From Pseudomonadota bacterium (GTDB lineage: Bacteria > Pseudomonadota > Alphaproteobacteria > Azospirillales > Azospirillaceae), in the NCBI GenBank assembly GCA_023416455.1, contig JAEZHQ010000428.1:1-7513 (forward strand): a stretch of 7,513 nucleotides of DNA, read 5' to 3'. The position numbers were made by a program, and so were the translations under genes. Shown piece after piece: positions 1-5,842 of the stretch (position 1 is its first letter; the number at the start of each line of letters is the position of its first letter). The notes below the pieces were generated by a model. It ran no database searches, was not told the DNA's origin, and saw only the letters and a list, made by a program, of their open reading frames with translations.

Positions 1-337
1 CGGCCGCCGTCCGTCCGCGGCGCCGGCTGGTCCTGGTCCCGGCGCTCCGCCCCCCGGTTCCGGCCGCGGCCAACCGGTGAGCACCGCCGGCCGCCATTGT
101 TCCGGAACACCAGCCCTGTAAAATCACGGCTTCCGCCCGGCATCGGGCTTGTGCTGAATCGATGGTGCCGCGATGATCGCGCCGATCCATCGCCATGCCT
201 GACGGAGGCCCGTCTTGATCCGCCCGCCGTTCATCCAAGCCCTTGGCACGACGCCGCCCGCCCGGAGACGGACCGCCCCGCGGCCGGCGTCCGGCGCCCC
301 GGCGGTCAAGGGCTGAACCCGGCGGCCCGGATCCACC
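1..337. other. Stretch without a convincing gene; possible 3' tail of an upstream gene
   Basis: Two forward frames enter from the left edge and soon stop. One ends at TGA 78-80 and has almost only G or C in third codon positions. The other ends at TAA 119-121 and is rich in Pro and Gly, like a disordered tail. Either could be the C-terminus of a gene that starts outside the window, and I cannot choose between them. From about 120 to 337 I see no credible coding frame; the long frame crossing this stretch is a shadow of the gene starting at 338. The only structure I see is a nested dyad at 160-192. No clear promoter for the next gene is visible. Confidence 0.35.
160..192. repeat. Nested dyad symmetry upstream of the GSP synthase-like gene
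   Basis: An outer pair, CGATGG (160-165) and CCATCG (187-192), encloses a perfect inner palindrome, CGCGAT-G-ATCGCG (169-181). The inner loop is a single base, which suits a protein-binding DNA site better than an RNA hairpin. It lies about 150 bp upstream of the start at 338. A regulatory role is only an inference; in a 70% GC sequence some dyads occur by chance. Confidence 0.25.
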
Positions 338-1504
338 ATGCGCAGAGTGATGATGAAACCCCGGGCGGACTGGCGTCCGGGACTCCGCAAATATCCCTTC
401 GGCGTGCGGGCCATGAACGCAGGCGCGTCCTGGCGCGAGGATGCCGTCTACGCCTTCTCGGCCTCCCAGATCGACCTGATCGAGAGTGTGGCCGACGAGC
501 TGCACGGCATGGCGCGCGAGGCGGTGCGTGCCGCGGTGGAGGGCCGGCTGTTCGCCCAGCTCGGCATCCGCGGCGAAGTGGCGCGCCTTCTGGAATCCTC
601 CTGGTCCGACTACTGGGCCGGCGGCCGCCTGAACGAGCGTGCGGGCGCGCTGGTGGGGCGGCTGACCCTGGCCTACGACGGCCGCGATTCGATCAAGCTT
701 CTGGGCTGCAACTACGACACCGGAGAGGGGCTGTTCGCCGCCTCCATCATCCAGCGCAACTGGCGCGAGGCGCTGGCCGCCGACGCCGACCAGTTCAATG
801 GCCTGCACGAGGCGCTGGTCGAACGCTGGGAGGAACTGGCGGCCGGCCTGCCCAGCCGGGCGCGCGTGCATCTGGCCTGCGCCACCCCGGACCCGATGCG
901 GGAAGGCGAGCTGGTCTATCTCGCCGCCACCGCCGCCGAGGCGGGCATCGACACGCACCTGCTGCCCTTGCAGAGCGTCGGCTGGGACAACCGCCGCTTC
1001 CTCGACGACGATGGGCAGCCGATCACCTGGCTCGCCAAGATCTACCCATGGGAGGGGCTGGCCGGCGATGCCTTCGTCCACAAGCTGCGCTCGGGCGGCA
1101 TGAGCGTTCTGGCGCCGCTGTGGTGCTGGTTGATGTCGAACCACGGGCTGCTGCCCATGCTGTGGCGCCTCCACCCGCAGCACCCGAACCTGTGCCGCGC
1201 CGCCTTCGACCCCGCCGATCTCGGCGCGTCCGACGCGCTGACCGTGCGCAGCCTGTTCGGCCTGGACGACGCCCCCCAGCGCATGTCCGAACAGGGGCGG
1301 CTTGTGTATGACGGCGGCCCGGCGGGCATCCCCGGCGCCAGCGTCTGGCTGGAGACCCCGCCGGGCTTCGAGCAGGACGGCGTTCACGCCGTCCTCCACG
1401 CCTGGATCGTCGGCGACAAATGCCTCGGCATGTCGGTGCGCGAGTCCGAGGACCCGCGGGTCGGTTCCGGCGCCGCCATGGTCCCCCACCTGTTCCGGGG
1501 GTGA
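338..1504 (+). CDS. Glutathionylspermidine synthase-like (YgiC/YjfC family) protein, probably degenerate ATP-grasp
   Basis: The 388-residue product has the usual length and layout of YgiC/YjfC-type proteins, which share the ATP-grasp synthetase domain of glutathionylspermidine synthase. Family landmarks appear in order: an N-terminal R-x-D-W-R-like segment (PRADWRP, 8-14), LAYDG (111-115), KLLGCNYDTGE (120-130), DQFNGLHE (151-158), KIYPWE (234-239), SNHGLLPMLW (267-276) with HPNL (282-285), and a C-terminal WIVGD...VPHLF (356-386). Compared with the E. coli YgiC sequence as I recall it, several expected ATP and metal ligands differ. The Lys of W-K is Cys263, the Lys of SNK is His269, the V-K-P...S-R-E-G-A-N block reads VRSLFGLDDA (303-312), and the Arg of the final S-R-F is lost. 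Fold and family are clear, but ligase activity is doubtful. The start at 338 keeps the family's N-terminal RR..PR segment; its ribosome site is weak. The gene appears monocistronic and converges on the minus-strand gene at 1692. Confidence 0.85.
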   Translation: MRRVMMKPRADWRPGLRKYPFGVRAMNAGASWREDAVYAFSASQIDLIESVADELHGMAREAVRAAVEGRLFAQLGIRGEVARLLESSWSDYWAGGRLNERAGALVGRLTLAYDGRDSIKLLGCNYDTGEGLFAASIIQRNWREALAADADQFNGLHEALVERWEELAAGLPSRARVHLACATPDPMREGELVYLAATAAEAGIDTHLLPLQSVGWDNRRFLDDDGQPITWLAKIYPWEGLAGDAFVHKLRSGGMSVLAPLWCWLMSNHGLLPMLWRLHPQHPNLCRAAFDPADLGASDALTVRSLFGLDDAPQRMSEQGRLVYDGGPAGIPGASVWLETPPGFEQDGVHAVLHAWIVGDKCLGMSVRESEDPRVGSGAAMVPHLFRG

Positions 1505-1550
1505 TACGGACGGCGCTCAATGGACGTGTTCAGGCGCTGCCGGTATGAGA

Positions 1551-1575
1551 CCCTTCCCCATGGGTCGGGGAAGGG
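1551..1575. repeat. Perfect 9-bp hairpin after the GSP synthase-like gene
   Basis: CCCTTCCCC (1551-1559) and GGGGAAGGG (1567-1575) form a perfect inverted repeat around a 7-base loop, 46 bp after the stop codon of the forward gene. There is no T run on either side, so it is not a canonical intrinsic terminator. It may stabilise the mRNA 3' end or help terminate transcription. Confidence 0.5.
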
Positions 1576-1610
1576 CCGTCGGCGCCGCTCCGGCCAGGAC
1601 GGCCGGCCAG

Positions 1611-1713
1611 AGCGCGCCCGTCCGGGCGCGTAAGGATCAGCGCGCCCGTCCGGGCCGCAAAGGATCAGCGCGCCCGTCCGGGCGCGGGGGTTCAGCGCGC
1701 CCGTCCGGGCGCG
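1611..1713. repeat. Tandem array of four palindromic units
   Basis: A 20-bp core whose palindrome is CGCGCCCG-TC-CGGGCGCG occurs at 1611-1630, 1639-1658, 1667-1686 and 1694-1713, so the period is 28, 28 and 27 bp. Three cores are identical; the second differs near its end (GGGCCGC). Linkers are 7-8 bp (TAAGGATC, AAAGGATC, GGGGTTC). Each core can fold into a very GC-rich hairpin. The array fills the gap between two convergent genes, and its last unit encodes the C-terminal residues of the minus-strand gene ending at 1692. Read on the minus strand, two of the hairpins are followed by TGATCCTT, which faintly resembles a T tract. Tandem terminators or a slipped-strand expansion are both possible. 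Confidence 0.8.
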
Positions 1714-1916
1714 AAGGGGTTGGGCAGGCGCGAGCCGAAGGCTTCCTTGCGCGCCTCGCGCCAGGCGACGTCGTTGGTGCCGGCGGCGGTCGCGGTGGAC
1801 ACCGCCACCACCGGCCCCTGGTGCCGCAGCCACGCCCGCAGCTTCTCCTCGAAGCGGCTCGCCTCCTGGGCGTCGGCGACTTCGAGTTCCATCGTGACGC
1901 ACAGTTCGGTCTTCAT
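1692..1916 (-). CDS. Small protein of unknown function (74 aa)
   Basis: I do not recognise this protein. The start at 1916 is set by an excellent ribosome site, GGAAGGAGG (1931 down to 1923), six bases before ATG. A longer upstream extension of the same frame only shadows phaR. The sequence begins MKTELCVTMELEVAD, a likely beta strand, followed by an amphipathic charged helix (about 15-33), a second strand-like segment PVVAVSTATAAG (35-46), and a charged helix (51-61). This could be half of an alpha/beta sandwich, but that is a guess. The last residues (about GRAR) are encoded by the fourth palindrome of the adjacent repeat array, so the end may have been altered by repeat expansion. It lies downstream of phaR in the same direction, but a strong terminator separates them, so it probably has its own promoter in 1932-2041. 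Confidence 0.6.
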   Translation of the reverse strand: MKTELCVTMELEVADAQEASRFEEKLRAWLRHQGPVVAVSTATAAGTNDVAWREARKEAFGSRLPNPFAPGRAR

Positions 1917-1922
1917 CGCGGT

Positions 1923-1931
1923 CCTCCTTCC
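1923..1931 (-). promoter_or_regulatory. Strong ribosome binding site that fixes the start of the 74-aa gene
   Basis: Minus-strand GGAAGGAGG lies 6 bases before ATG 1916. It is among the best Shine-Dalgarno matches in the window and is the main evidence that this small frame is translated. Confidence 0.75.
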
Positions 1932-2041
1932 GGTCGTCCGCTGGTTGCCGATGCGGCCGCCCGGCCGCACCTTCCGCGCGGCGCCGTGTCCGGCACGGGC
2001 GCCGCCGGTATGAAACAGTCCACCACAGGAAGGGTGCCGGG

Positions 2042-2072
2042 CAAAGAAAAAGGGCGGGGTTTCTCCCGCCCT
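2042..2072 (-). terminator. Intrinsic terminator of phaR
   Basis: On the minus strand an 8-bp perfect stem, AGGGCGGG/CCCGCCCT (2072-2065 with 2058-2051), closes a 6-base loop and is followed directly by a T-rich run, TTTTCTTT. It begins about 30 bp past the phaR stop. It should end phaR transcription before the small gene at 1916. Confidence 0.9.
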
Positions 2073-2101
2073 GACGTCCCGCTCCCCGGCGCGGGGGAGG
2101 A

Positions 2102-2749
2102 TCACTTGCCTTCGGGTTTGGCCGGCTTGGTCGGCTTGGCGATGCTGGCGATCTGCTTCTGCAACTCGTCGATCTGCTTCTGAAGCTCGTCGAAGGTGTG
2201 CCCTTCGGCCGAGGTCGCGGGGGCGGACGGTGGCTTGCCGGCCGGCGGCTTTCCGGCCGGCGCCGGGTGCTCCCCCTCCTCGGCGCCGCCGAAGGGCGAG
2301 AACATGCGCATGGCCCGCTCGAACATCGCGATGTTGTGCTTGCCCACCTCTTCCAGCCGGCCGAAGGGGAACATGCCGCCCAACGTATTCTGGAAATAGT
2401 CGCGCATCTGCTCCTGATTCCGTGCAAAGGACTGCATGGAATATTCCAGGTAGCGCGGCACCATCCATTGCATGTTGTCGCCGTAGAAACCGATCAGCTG
2501 GCGCAAGAAGCTGATGGGAAGCAGGTTCTGTCCCTTGCTTTCCTCTTCCACGATGATTTGCGTCAGGACCGAACGGGTGATGTCTTCCCCCGTCTTGGCG
2601 TCGTAGACGACGAAATCCAACCCGTCCTTTACCATCTGGCAGAGGTGGTCGAGGGTCACGTAGCTGCTGGTCGCGGTGTTGTAGAGCCGCCGGTTGGCGT
2701 ACTTCTTGATCGTGATCAGAGCGGACTTCTGGTCTTCCTTCTCGGACAT
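2102..2749 (-). CDS. phaR: Polyhydroxyalkanoate synthesis repressor PhaR
   Basis: PhaR is a cytoplasmic regulator that binds both DNA and PHB. Free PhaR represses granule-protein genes (and often itself), and nascent polymer titrates it away. The product has 215 residues. The hallmark N-terminal DNA-binding domain (PHB_acc_N type) spans about 11-70 with ITIKKYANRRLYNTATSSYV. A polymer-associated PHB_acc segment follows at about 76-118, with FLRQLIGFYGDNMQWMVPRY and then a Gln/Met-rich helix. A Pro/Ala/Lys linker (about 160-182) leads to a short coiled-coil repeat, DELQKQIDELQKQI (187-200), and a basic tail. I start at ATG 2749, giving MSEKEDQK, with GAAAG eight bases upstream; a TTG at 2764 would add five residues but lacks a ribosome site. 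The gene is divergent from the PHA operon, 202 bp from the first plus-strand start, and has its own terminator. This is the phasin/synthase regulator PhaR, not the Bacillus synthase subunit of the same name. Confidence 0.94.
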   Translation of the reverse strand: MSEKEDQKSALITIKKYANRRLYNTATSSYVTLDHLCQMVKDGLDFVVYDAKTGEDITRSVLTQIIVEEESKGQNLLPISFLRQLIGFYGDNMQWMVPRYLEYSMQSFARNQEQMRDYFQNTLGGMFPFGRLEEVGKHNIAMFERAMRMFSPFGGAEEGEHPAPAGKPPAGKPPSAPATSAEGHTFDELQKQIDELQKQIASIAKPTKPAKPEGK

Positions 2750-2791
2750 CGCGGAATCTTTCAAGAAAGGACGTGCGGCGGAAATGATTCA

Positions 2792-2819
2792 GATATAAGC
2801 ACTACTCGATGAATTGCAC
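2792..2819 (-). promoter_or_regulatory. Candidate phaR promoter
   Basis: On the minus strand GTGCAA (2819-2814) and TATATC (2797-2792) are 16 bp apart and resemble -35 and -10 boxes, the first only weakly. A start near 2785 would give a leader of about 36 bases before ATG 2749. The TTGCAC/GTGCAA sequence recurs at 2931-2936 on the plus strand next to the divergent promoter, so it could instead be a regulator half-site. Confidence 0.35.
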
Positions 2820-2914
2820 GGTGTCCAGCGCCGTGCCGCCGCCAGGGGCCGCCGGCCATGCTTGCGCCGGTCATCCCGGTTCGATCAACATTTTAGGGAG
2901 GGGGCATGGGGGGC

Positions 2915-2944
2915 TGGTCAAGGTGGCGCCGTGCAACCTATATT
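2915..2944 (+). promoter_or_regulatory. Candidate promoter of the PHA operon, placed for a leaderless mRNA
   Basis: TGGTCA (2915-2920) and TATATT (2939-2944) are separated by 18 bp and match the sigma-70 -35 box at 4 of 6 and the -10 box at 5 of 6 positions. The A of ATG 2952 lies eight bases past the -10 box, where transcription would normally begin. No Shine-Dalgarno sequence precedes that ATG, which fits a leaderless transcript. Confidence 0.45.
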
Positions 2945-2951
2945 GCGTGTC

Positions 2952-3500
2952 ATGGCCGAATCGCCCGAATCCGAAGCTCCGTCGCTGCAAACGCTCGCCC
3001 AACGCTGTCTCGACCTGTGGCAGGAGCAGTGGGCGGCGGCGGCGGTCGACCCGGCGACGGCCGATCATATGGCGCGGCTCTTCCAGATGATGGGGTTGGG
3101 GGCGGCGACGGCCGTGCCCTTCGTCTTCGGTCCGGGCGGCTTCGCCTTCACCTCACCGCCGGGTGCCGGCTGGAACGCCAGCCCGTCCCCCGATCCGTCG
3201 CCTGATCCTCCATGGCCGAAGCACAACCCGTCGAACCCGTCCGTCACGACCTCTTCCGGCCCCGCGCCTTCCGGCGGAGGGGGAGGTGAGCGCGCCGGCC
3301 GGGGCGCTGCCGCGGCTGGGGCCGCGCCCGCTGGCGCTCCATCTGACGACGGCGGTGGCGATGTTGCTCGGCTCCTCCGCCGCATTGCCGCTCTTGAGGA
3401 GCGGCTTGCTGCCGTGGAAGCCGGCGCTCCGCGCGCGGGCCGAGGAGCTGCGGGGGCAGATCGCCCGAACCGACGCCGACGCGCTCAGCCGGGCGATTGA
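2952..3500 (+). CDS. Putative PHA synthase accessory subunit (PhaE / Bacillus PhaR-like), overlapping phaC
   Basis: This 182-residue frame has three parts. An N-terminal helical segment (11-48) has LDLWQEQWAAA and ARLFQMMG. A low-complexity Pro/Ser/Gly/Ala middle runs from about 65 to 136. A C-terminal coiled coil (137-158), DVARLLRRIAALEERLAAVE, has hydrophobic residues at 141, 145, 148, 152 and 155, an exact 4-3-4-3 heptad pattern. An aromatic-rich helical start plus a terminal coiled coil is the layout of the small subunits of class III (PhaE) and class IV (Bacillus PhaR) PHA synthases, and the gene lies directly before phaC. The homology is an inference from layout; I see no diagnostic motif. 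Up to about 3285 the frame has the high third-position GC of a real gene. The last 215 bp are shared with phaC in another frame, and there third-position GC falls to about 63%. ATG 2952 is the first good start and lacks a ribosome site. If the overlap were not translated, the protein would lose its coiled coil. Confidence 0.6.
   Translation: MAESPESEAPSLQTLAQRCLDLWQEQWAAAAVDPATADHMARLFQMMGLGAATAVPFVFGPGGFAFTSPPGAGWNASPSPDPSPDPPWPKHNPSNPSVTTSSGPAPSGGGGGERAGRGAAAAGAAPAGAPSDDGGGDVARLLRRIAALEERLAAVEAGAPRAGRGAAGADRPNRRRRAQPGD
3276..3285 (+). promoter_or_regulatory. Ribosome binding site that decides the phaC start
   Basis: GGAGG at 3276-3280, within a purine run, lies 5 bases before GTG 3286. It sits inside the upstream overlapping gene, where it encodes part of a Gly run. 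The phaC-type codon pattern (G or C in nearly every third position) begins at this GTG and not before it. Confidence 0.75.
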
Positions 3501-4518
3501 CCGCGCCGCCCGCCGCCAGCTCGACCTCGTCCTGACCGGGATGGAGCGCTACCGCCGCCACCCCTACCGCCGCGACCTGCCGGACCCGCCGGTTCCGTGG
3601 GCGGAGGGGGCCACGCGCCTGCTCGACTACGGGGCCGGGCGGGACCGGACGGCGGTGCCGGTGCTGTTCGTGCCGTCGCTGGTCAACCGCCACTACATCC
3701 TCGACCTGTCGGCGGAGAAGAGCCTGATGCGCTGGCTCGCCGGGCAGGGGCTGCGGCCGTTCCTGGTGGACTGGGGCACGCCCGGCCCGCTGGAGCGGCG
3801 CTTCACCCTGACCGACTACATCGCGGGCCGGCTGGAGCGCGCGCTGGAGGCGGTGGTGGAGACGACCGGCCGGCCGGTGCCGGTGGTCGGCTACTGCATG
3901 GGCGGGCTGCTCGCCACCGCGCTGGCGCTGCGCCGGCCCAGGGCGGTGGCGGCCTTGGGGCTGATGGCGACGCCCTGGGATTTCCACGGCGAGGACGCCG
4001 GGCTGGCGCGGCGCGCCGCCGCCTTCATCCAACCCTACGGCCCGCTGCTGGACGCCTGGGGGGAGTTGCCGGTGGACGCCCTGCAAACGCTGTTCGCGCA
4101 GCTCGACCCGCTGCTCGCCGTGCGGAAGTTCGCCCAGTTCGCCCGCATGGACCCGGACAGCCGCGCCGCCCACGCCTTCGTCGCCCTGGAGGATTGGCTC
4201 AACGACGGGGTGCCGCTGGTCGCGGCGGTGGCCCGCGACACCCTGGCCGGCTGGTACGGCCGCAACGACACCGTGCGCGGCAACTGGCTGGTCGGCGGCC
4301 TGCCGGTCGACCCGGCCCGCGTCGCCGTGCCCACCCTGGCCCTGATCCCCGAACGCGACCGCATCGTGCCGCCGGCCTCGGCCCTGGCCCTGGCAAGGGC
4401 GATACCGGGGGTTCAAATGATCAGGCCCCCGCTCGGCCATATTGGCATGGTTGTAAGCACCGGAGCCGAGACGGGCGTATGGCGCCCCCTGGCCGAATGG
4501 CTTAGTGCCGCAGGATAA
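3286..4518 (+). CDS. phaC: Poly(3-hydroxyalkanoate) synthase, short class III-like type
   Basis: PhaC polymerises (R)-3-hydroxyacyl-CoA into PHB at the granule surface. The 410-residue product is an alpha/beta hydrolase-fold enzyme. The lipase-like box VGYCMGG (201-207) carries the nucleophile Cys204, as expected for a synthase rather than a Ser hydrolase. The other likely catalytic residues are Asp358 in PERDRIVPP and His385 in GHIGM. Further family features are VLFVPSLVNRHYILDL (126-141), FLVDWGTP (159-166) and DPLLAVRKF (274-282). The segment EDWLNDGVP...WYGRNDTVRGN (302-333) resembles class III synthases, as does the short N-terminal region; class I enzymes have nearly 600 residues. The N-terminus has a hydrophobic stretch (about 20-44) that may touch the granule or membrane. 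I choose GTG 3286 because it has a GGAGG site and codon bias starts there; an earlier in-frame start near 3163 would add arginine-rich shadow sequence. The gene overlaps the previous frame by 215 bp, and phaA follows after 111 bp. Confidence 0.9.
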   Translation: MSAPAGALPRLGPRPLALHLTTAVAMLLGSSAALPLLRSGLLPWKPALRARAEELRGQIARTDADALSRAIDRAARRQLDLVLTGMERYRRHPYRRDLPDPPVPWAEGATRLLDYGAGRDRTAVPVLFVPSLVNRHYILDLSAEKSLMRWLAGQGLRPFLVDWGTPGPLERRFTLTDYIAGRLERALEAVVETTGRPVPVVGYCMGGLLATALALRRPRAVAALGLMATPWDFHGEDAGLARRAAAFIQPYGPLLDAWGELPVDALQTLFAQLDPLLAVRKFAQFARMDPDSRAAHAFVALEDWLNDGVPLVAAVARDTLAGWYGRNDTVRGNWLVGGLPVDPARVAVPTLALIPERDRIVPPASALALARAIPGVQMIRPPLGHIGMVVSTGAETGVWRPLAEWLSAAG

Positions 4519-4570
4519 CCCCAGCCTGTCAGGTGTCTTGCATCGCGGGAATGGCGCGCTTAAGGTTTGT

Positions 4571-4601
4571 CCGACTCCCTGCGTCATCCTAATGCGATAA
4601 T
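4571..4601 (+). promoter_or_regulatory. Weak candidate promoter in the phaC-phaA gap
   Basis: The 111-bp gap is the most A+T-rich part of the PHA locus. GATAAT (4596-4601) is a good -10 match. The best upstream box, CCGACT (4571-4576), keeps only the GAC core and lies 19 bp away. Transcription from the upstream promoter alone is equally possible, since there is no terminator after phaC. Confidence 0.3.
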
Positions 4602-4629
4602 AAAACTGTCAAATCCGAGGAGCGTCAAC

Positions 4630-5805
4630 ATGACCGAGGTTGTCATTGCCGGTGCTGCGCGTACCCCCATCGGCAGTTTTAACGGGGCCCTCAGCTCCGT
4701 GCCCGCCCATTACCTGGGCGAGGTGGCGATCCGCGAGGCGCTGACCCGCGCCAAGACCGACGCCGGCGAGGTGACGGAGGTGATCCTGGGGCAGATCCTC
4801 ACCGCCGGTCAGGGGCAGAACCCGGCTCGCCAGGCCGCCGTCAACGCCGGCATCCCGGCCGAGAAGACCGCGTTCGGCATCAACCAGCTCTGCGGTTCGG
4901 GCCTGCGTACGGTGGCCCTCGGGTACCAGGCGATCCGCAACGGCGACGCCGACATCATGGTGGTTGGCGGCCAGGAGAGCATGAGCCAGGCGCCCCATGT
5001 CATGTACCTGCGCAACGGCGTGAAGATGGGCACCGCCGAAATGCTCGACACCATGCTGAAGGACGGGCTGTGGGACGCCTTCCACGGCTACCACATGGGC
5101 AACACCGCCGAGAACGTCGCGCAGAAGTGGCAGCTGACCCGCGACGAGCAGGACGCCTTCGCCGCGGCCTCGCAGCAGAAGGCCGAGGCCGCCCAGAAGG
5201 CCGGCCGCTTCAAGGACGAGATCGTTCCGGTCACCATCAAGGGCCGCAAGGGCGACGTCGTCGTCGACAGCGACGAGTACCCCAAGCACGGCACCACCGC
5301 TGAGACGCTGGCCAAGCTGCGCCCGGCCTTCTCCAAGGACGGCACGGTGACCGCCGGCAACGCGTCGGGCATCAACGACGGCGCTGCCGCGCTGGTGCTG
5401 ATGACCGCCGACAACGCCGCCCGGCGCGGGGTGGCGCCGCTCGCCCGCATCGTGTCCTGGGCGACCGCCGGCGTCGATCCGGCGATCATGGGCACCGGCC
5501 CGATCCCGGCCTCGCGGCGGGCGCTGGAGAAGGCCGGCTGGACCATCGACGACCTCGACCTGATCGAGGCCAACGAGGCGTTCGCCGCGCAGGCCCTGGC
5601 GGTCAACAAGGACCTGGGCTGGGACACCGGCCGGGTCAACGTCAACGGCGGCGCCATCGCGCTCGGCCATCCGGTCGGCGCCTCCGGCGCCCGCGTTCTG
5701 ACCACGCTGCTGTTCGAGATGCAGAGGCGCGACGCCAAGCGCGGCCTCGCCACCCTGTGCATCGGCGGCGGCATGGGCATCGCCCTCTGCGTCGAGCGGG
5801 GCTGA
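4630..5805 (+). CDS. phaA: Acetyl-CoA acetyltransferase (beta-ketothiolase)
   Basis: PhaA condenses two acetyl-CoA into acetoacetyl-CoA, the first step of PHB synthesis, in the cytoplasm as a tetramer. The 391 residues match the standard thiolase length. The nucleophile Cys88 lies in INQLCGSGLR, NEAF is at 315-318, His347 is in GHPVGASGAR, and the second catalytic Cys377 is in CIGGGMG. All are where the well-studied Zoogloea ramigera enzyme has them, one residue earlier. GQNPARQA (62-69) is also typical. The start at ATG 4630 has GAGGAG seven bases upstream; a TTG at 4567 would add an unrelated 21-residue leader. Third codon positions are almost all G or C, consistent with good expression. 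It follows phaC and precedes phaB by 102 bp. A general role in acetoacetyl-CoA metabolism is also possible, but the neighbours argue for PHB. Confidence 0.97.
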   Translation: MTEVVIAGAARTPIGSFNGALSSVPAHYLGEVAIREALTRAKTDAGEVTEVILGQILTAGQGQNPARQAAVNAGIPAEKTAFGINQLCGSGLRTVALGYQAIRNGDADIMVVGGQESMSQAPHVMYLRNGVKMGTAEMLDTMLKDGLWDAFHGYHMGNTAENVAQKWQLTRDEQDAFAAASQQKAEAAQKAGRFKDEIVPVTIKGRKGDVVVDSDEYPKHGTTAETLAKLRPAFSKDGTVTAGNASGINDGAAALVLMTADNAARRGVAPLARIVSWATAGVDPAIMGTGPIPASRRALEKAGWTIDDLDLIEANEAFAAQALAVNKDLGWDTGRVNVNGGAIALGHPVGASGARVLTTLLFEMQRRDAKRGLATLCIGGGMGIALCVERG

Positions 5806-5813
5806 CCGGAAGG

Positions 5814-5842
5814 GCGGGCCGATCCCCCCGGGACCGGCCCGC
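5814..5842 (+). terminator. Hairpin between phaA and phaB (attenuator or mRNA-stability element)
   Basis: GCGGGCCG (5814-5821) pairs with CGGCCCGC (5835-5842), and TCCC (5823-5826) with GGGA (5830-5833). The result is a 12-bp stem with one A/C mismatch and a CCC loop. It is followed by GTCTCTTGGG, which is too poor in T for a full terminator. It begins 9 bases after the phaA stop. Partial termination or 3'-end protection of the phaA message would both fit. Confidence 0.5.

Noticed and set aside
242..262. Sigma-54 promoter (TTGGCAC at 242-248)
   Set aside because: The -24-like box is present, but no TTGC-type -12 box occurs at the needed distance.
97..1311. Long forward open frame over the GSP synthase-like gene
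   Set aside because: Arg/Ala/Gly-rich shadow product without recognisable motifs. The frame starting at 338 has clear family similarity and better codon bias.
1611..1713. CRISPR array
   Set aside because: The units are palindromic and repeated, but the linkers are only 7-8 bp and similar to each other, so there are no spacers. No cas gene is nearby.
1917..2468. N-terminal extension of the 74-aa gene back into phaR
   Set aside because: It overlaps phaR in another frame, crosses the phaR terminator, and is made unnecessary by the strong ribosome site before ATG 1916.
2906..3205. Forward frame starting at ATG 2906 with a GGGAGGGGGC ribosome-like site
   Set aside because: The site looks good, but the product is an Arg/Gly-rich shadow of the frame at 2952, whose codon bias and helix pattern are better.
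3163..3285. Longer N-terminus for phaC
   Set aside because: Codons in this frame before 3286 end often in A or T and encode an Arg/Pro-rich shadow. The upstream gene's frame carries the coding signal here.
3244..4587. Long minus-strand open frame opposite phaC
   Set aside because: Typical antisense shadow in a GC-rich gene, rich in Gln, Arg, His and Gly with no domain signal. The same holds for the long minus frames opposite phaA and phaB.
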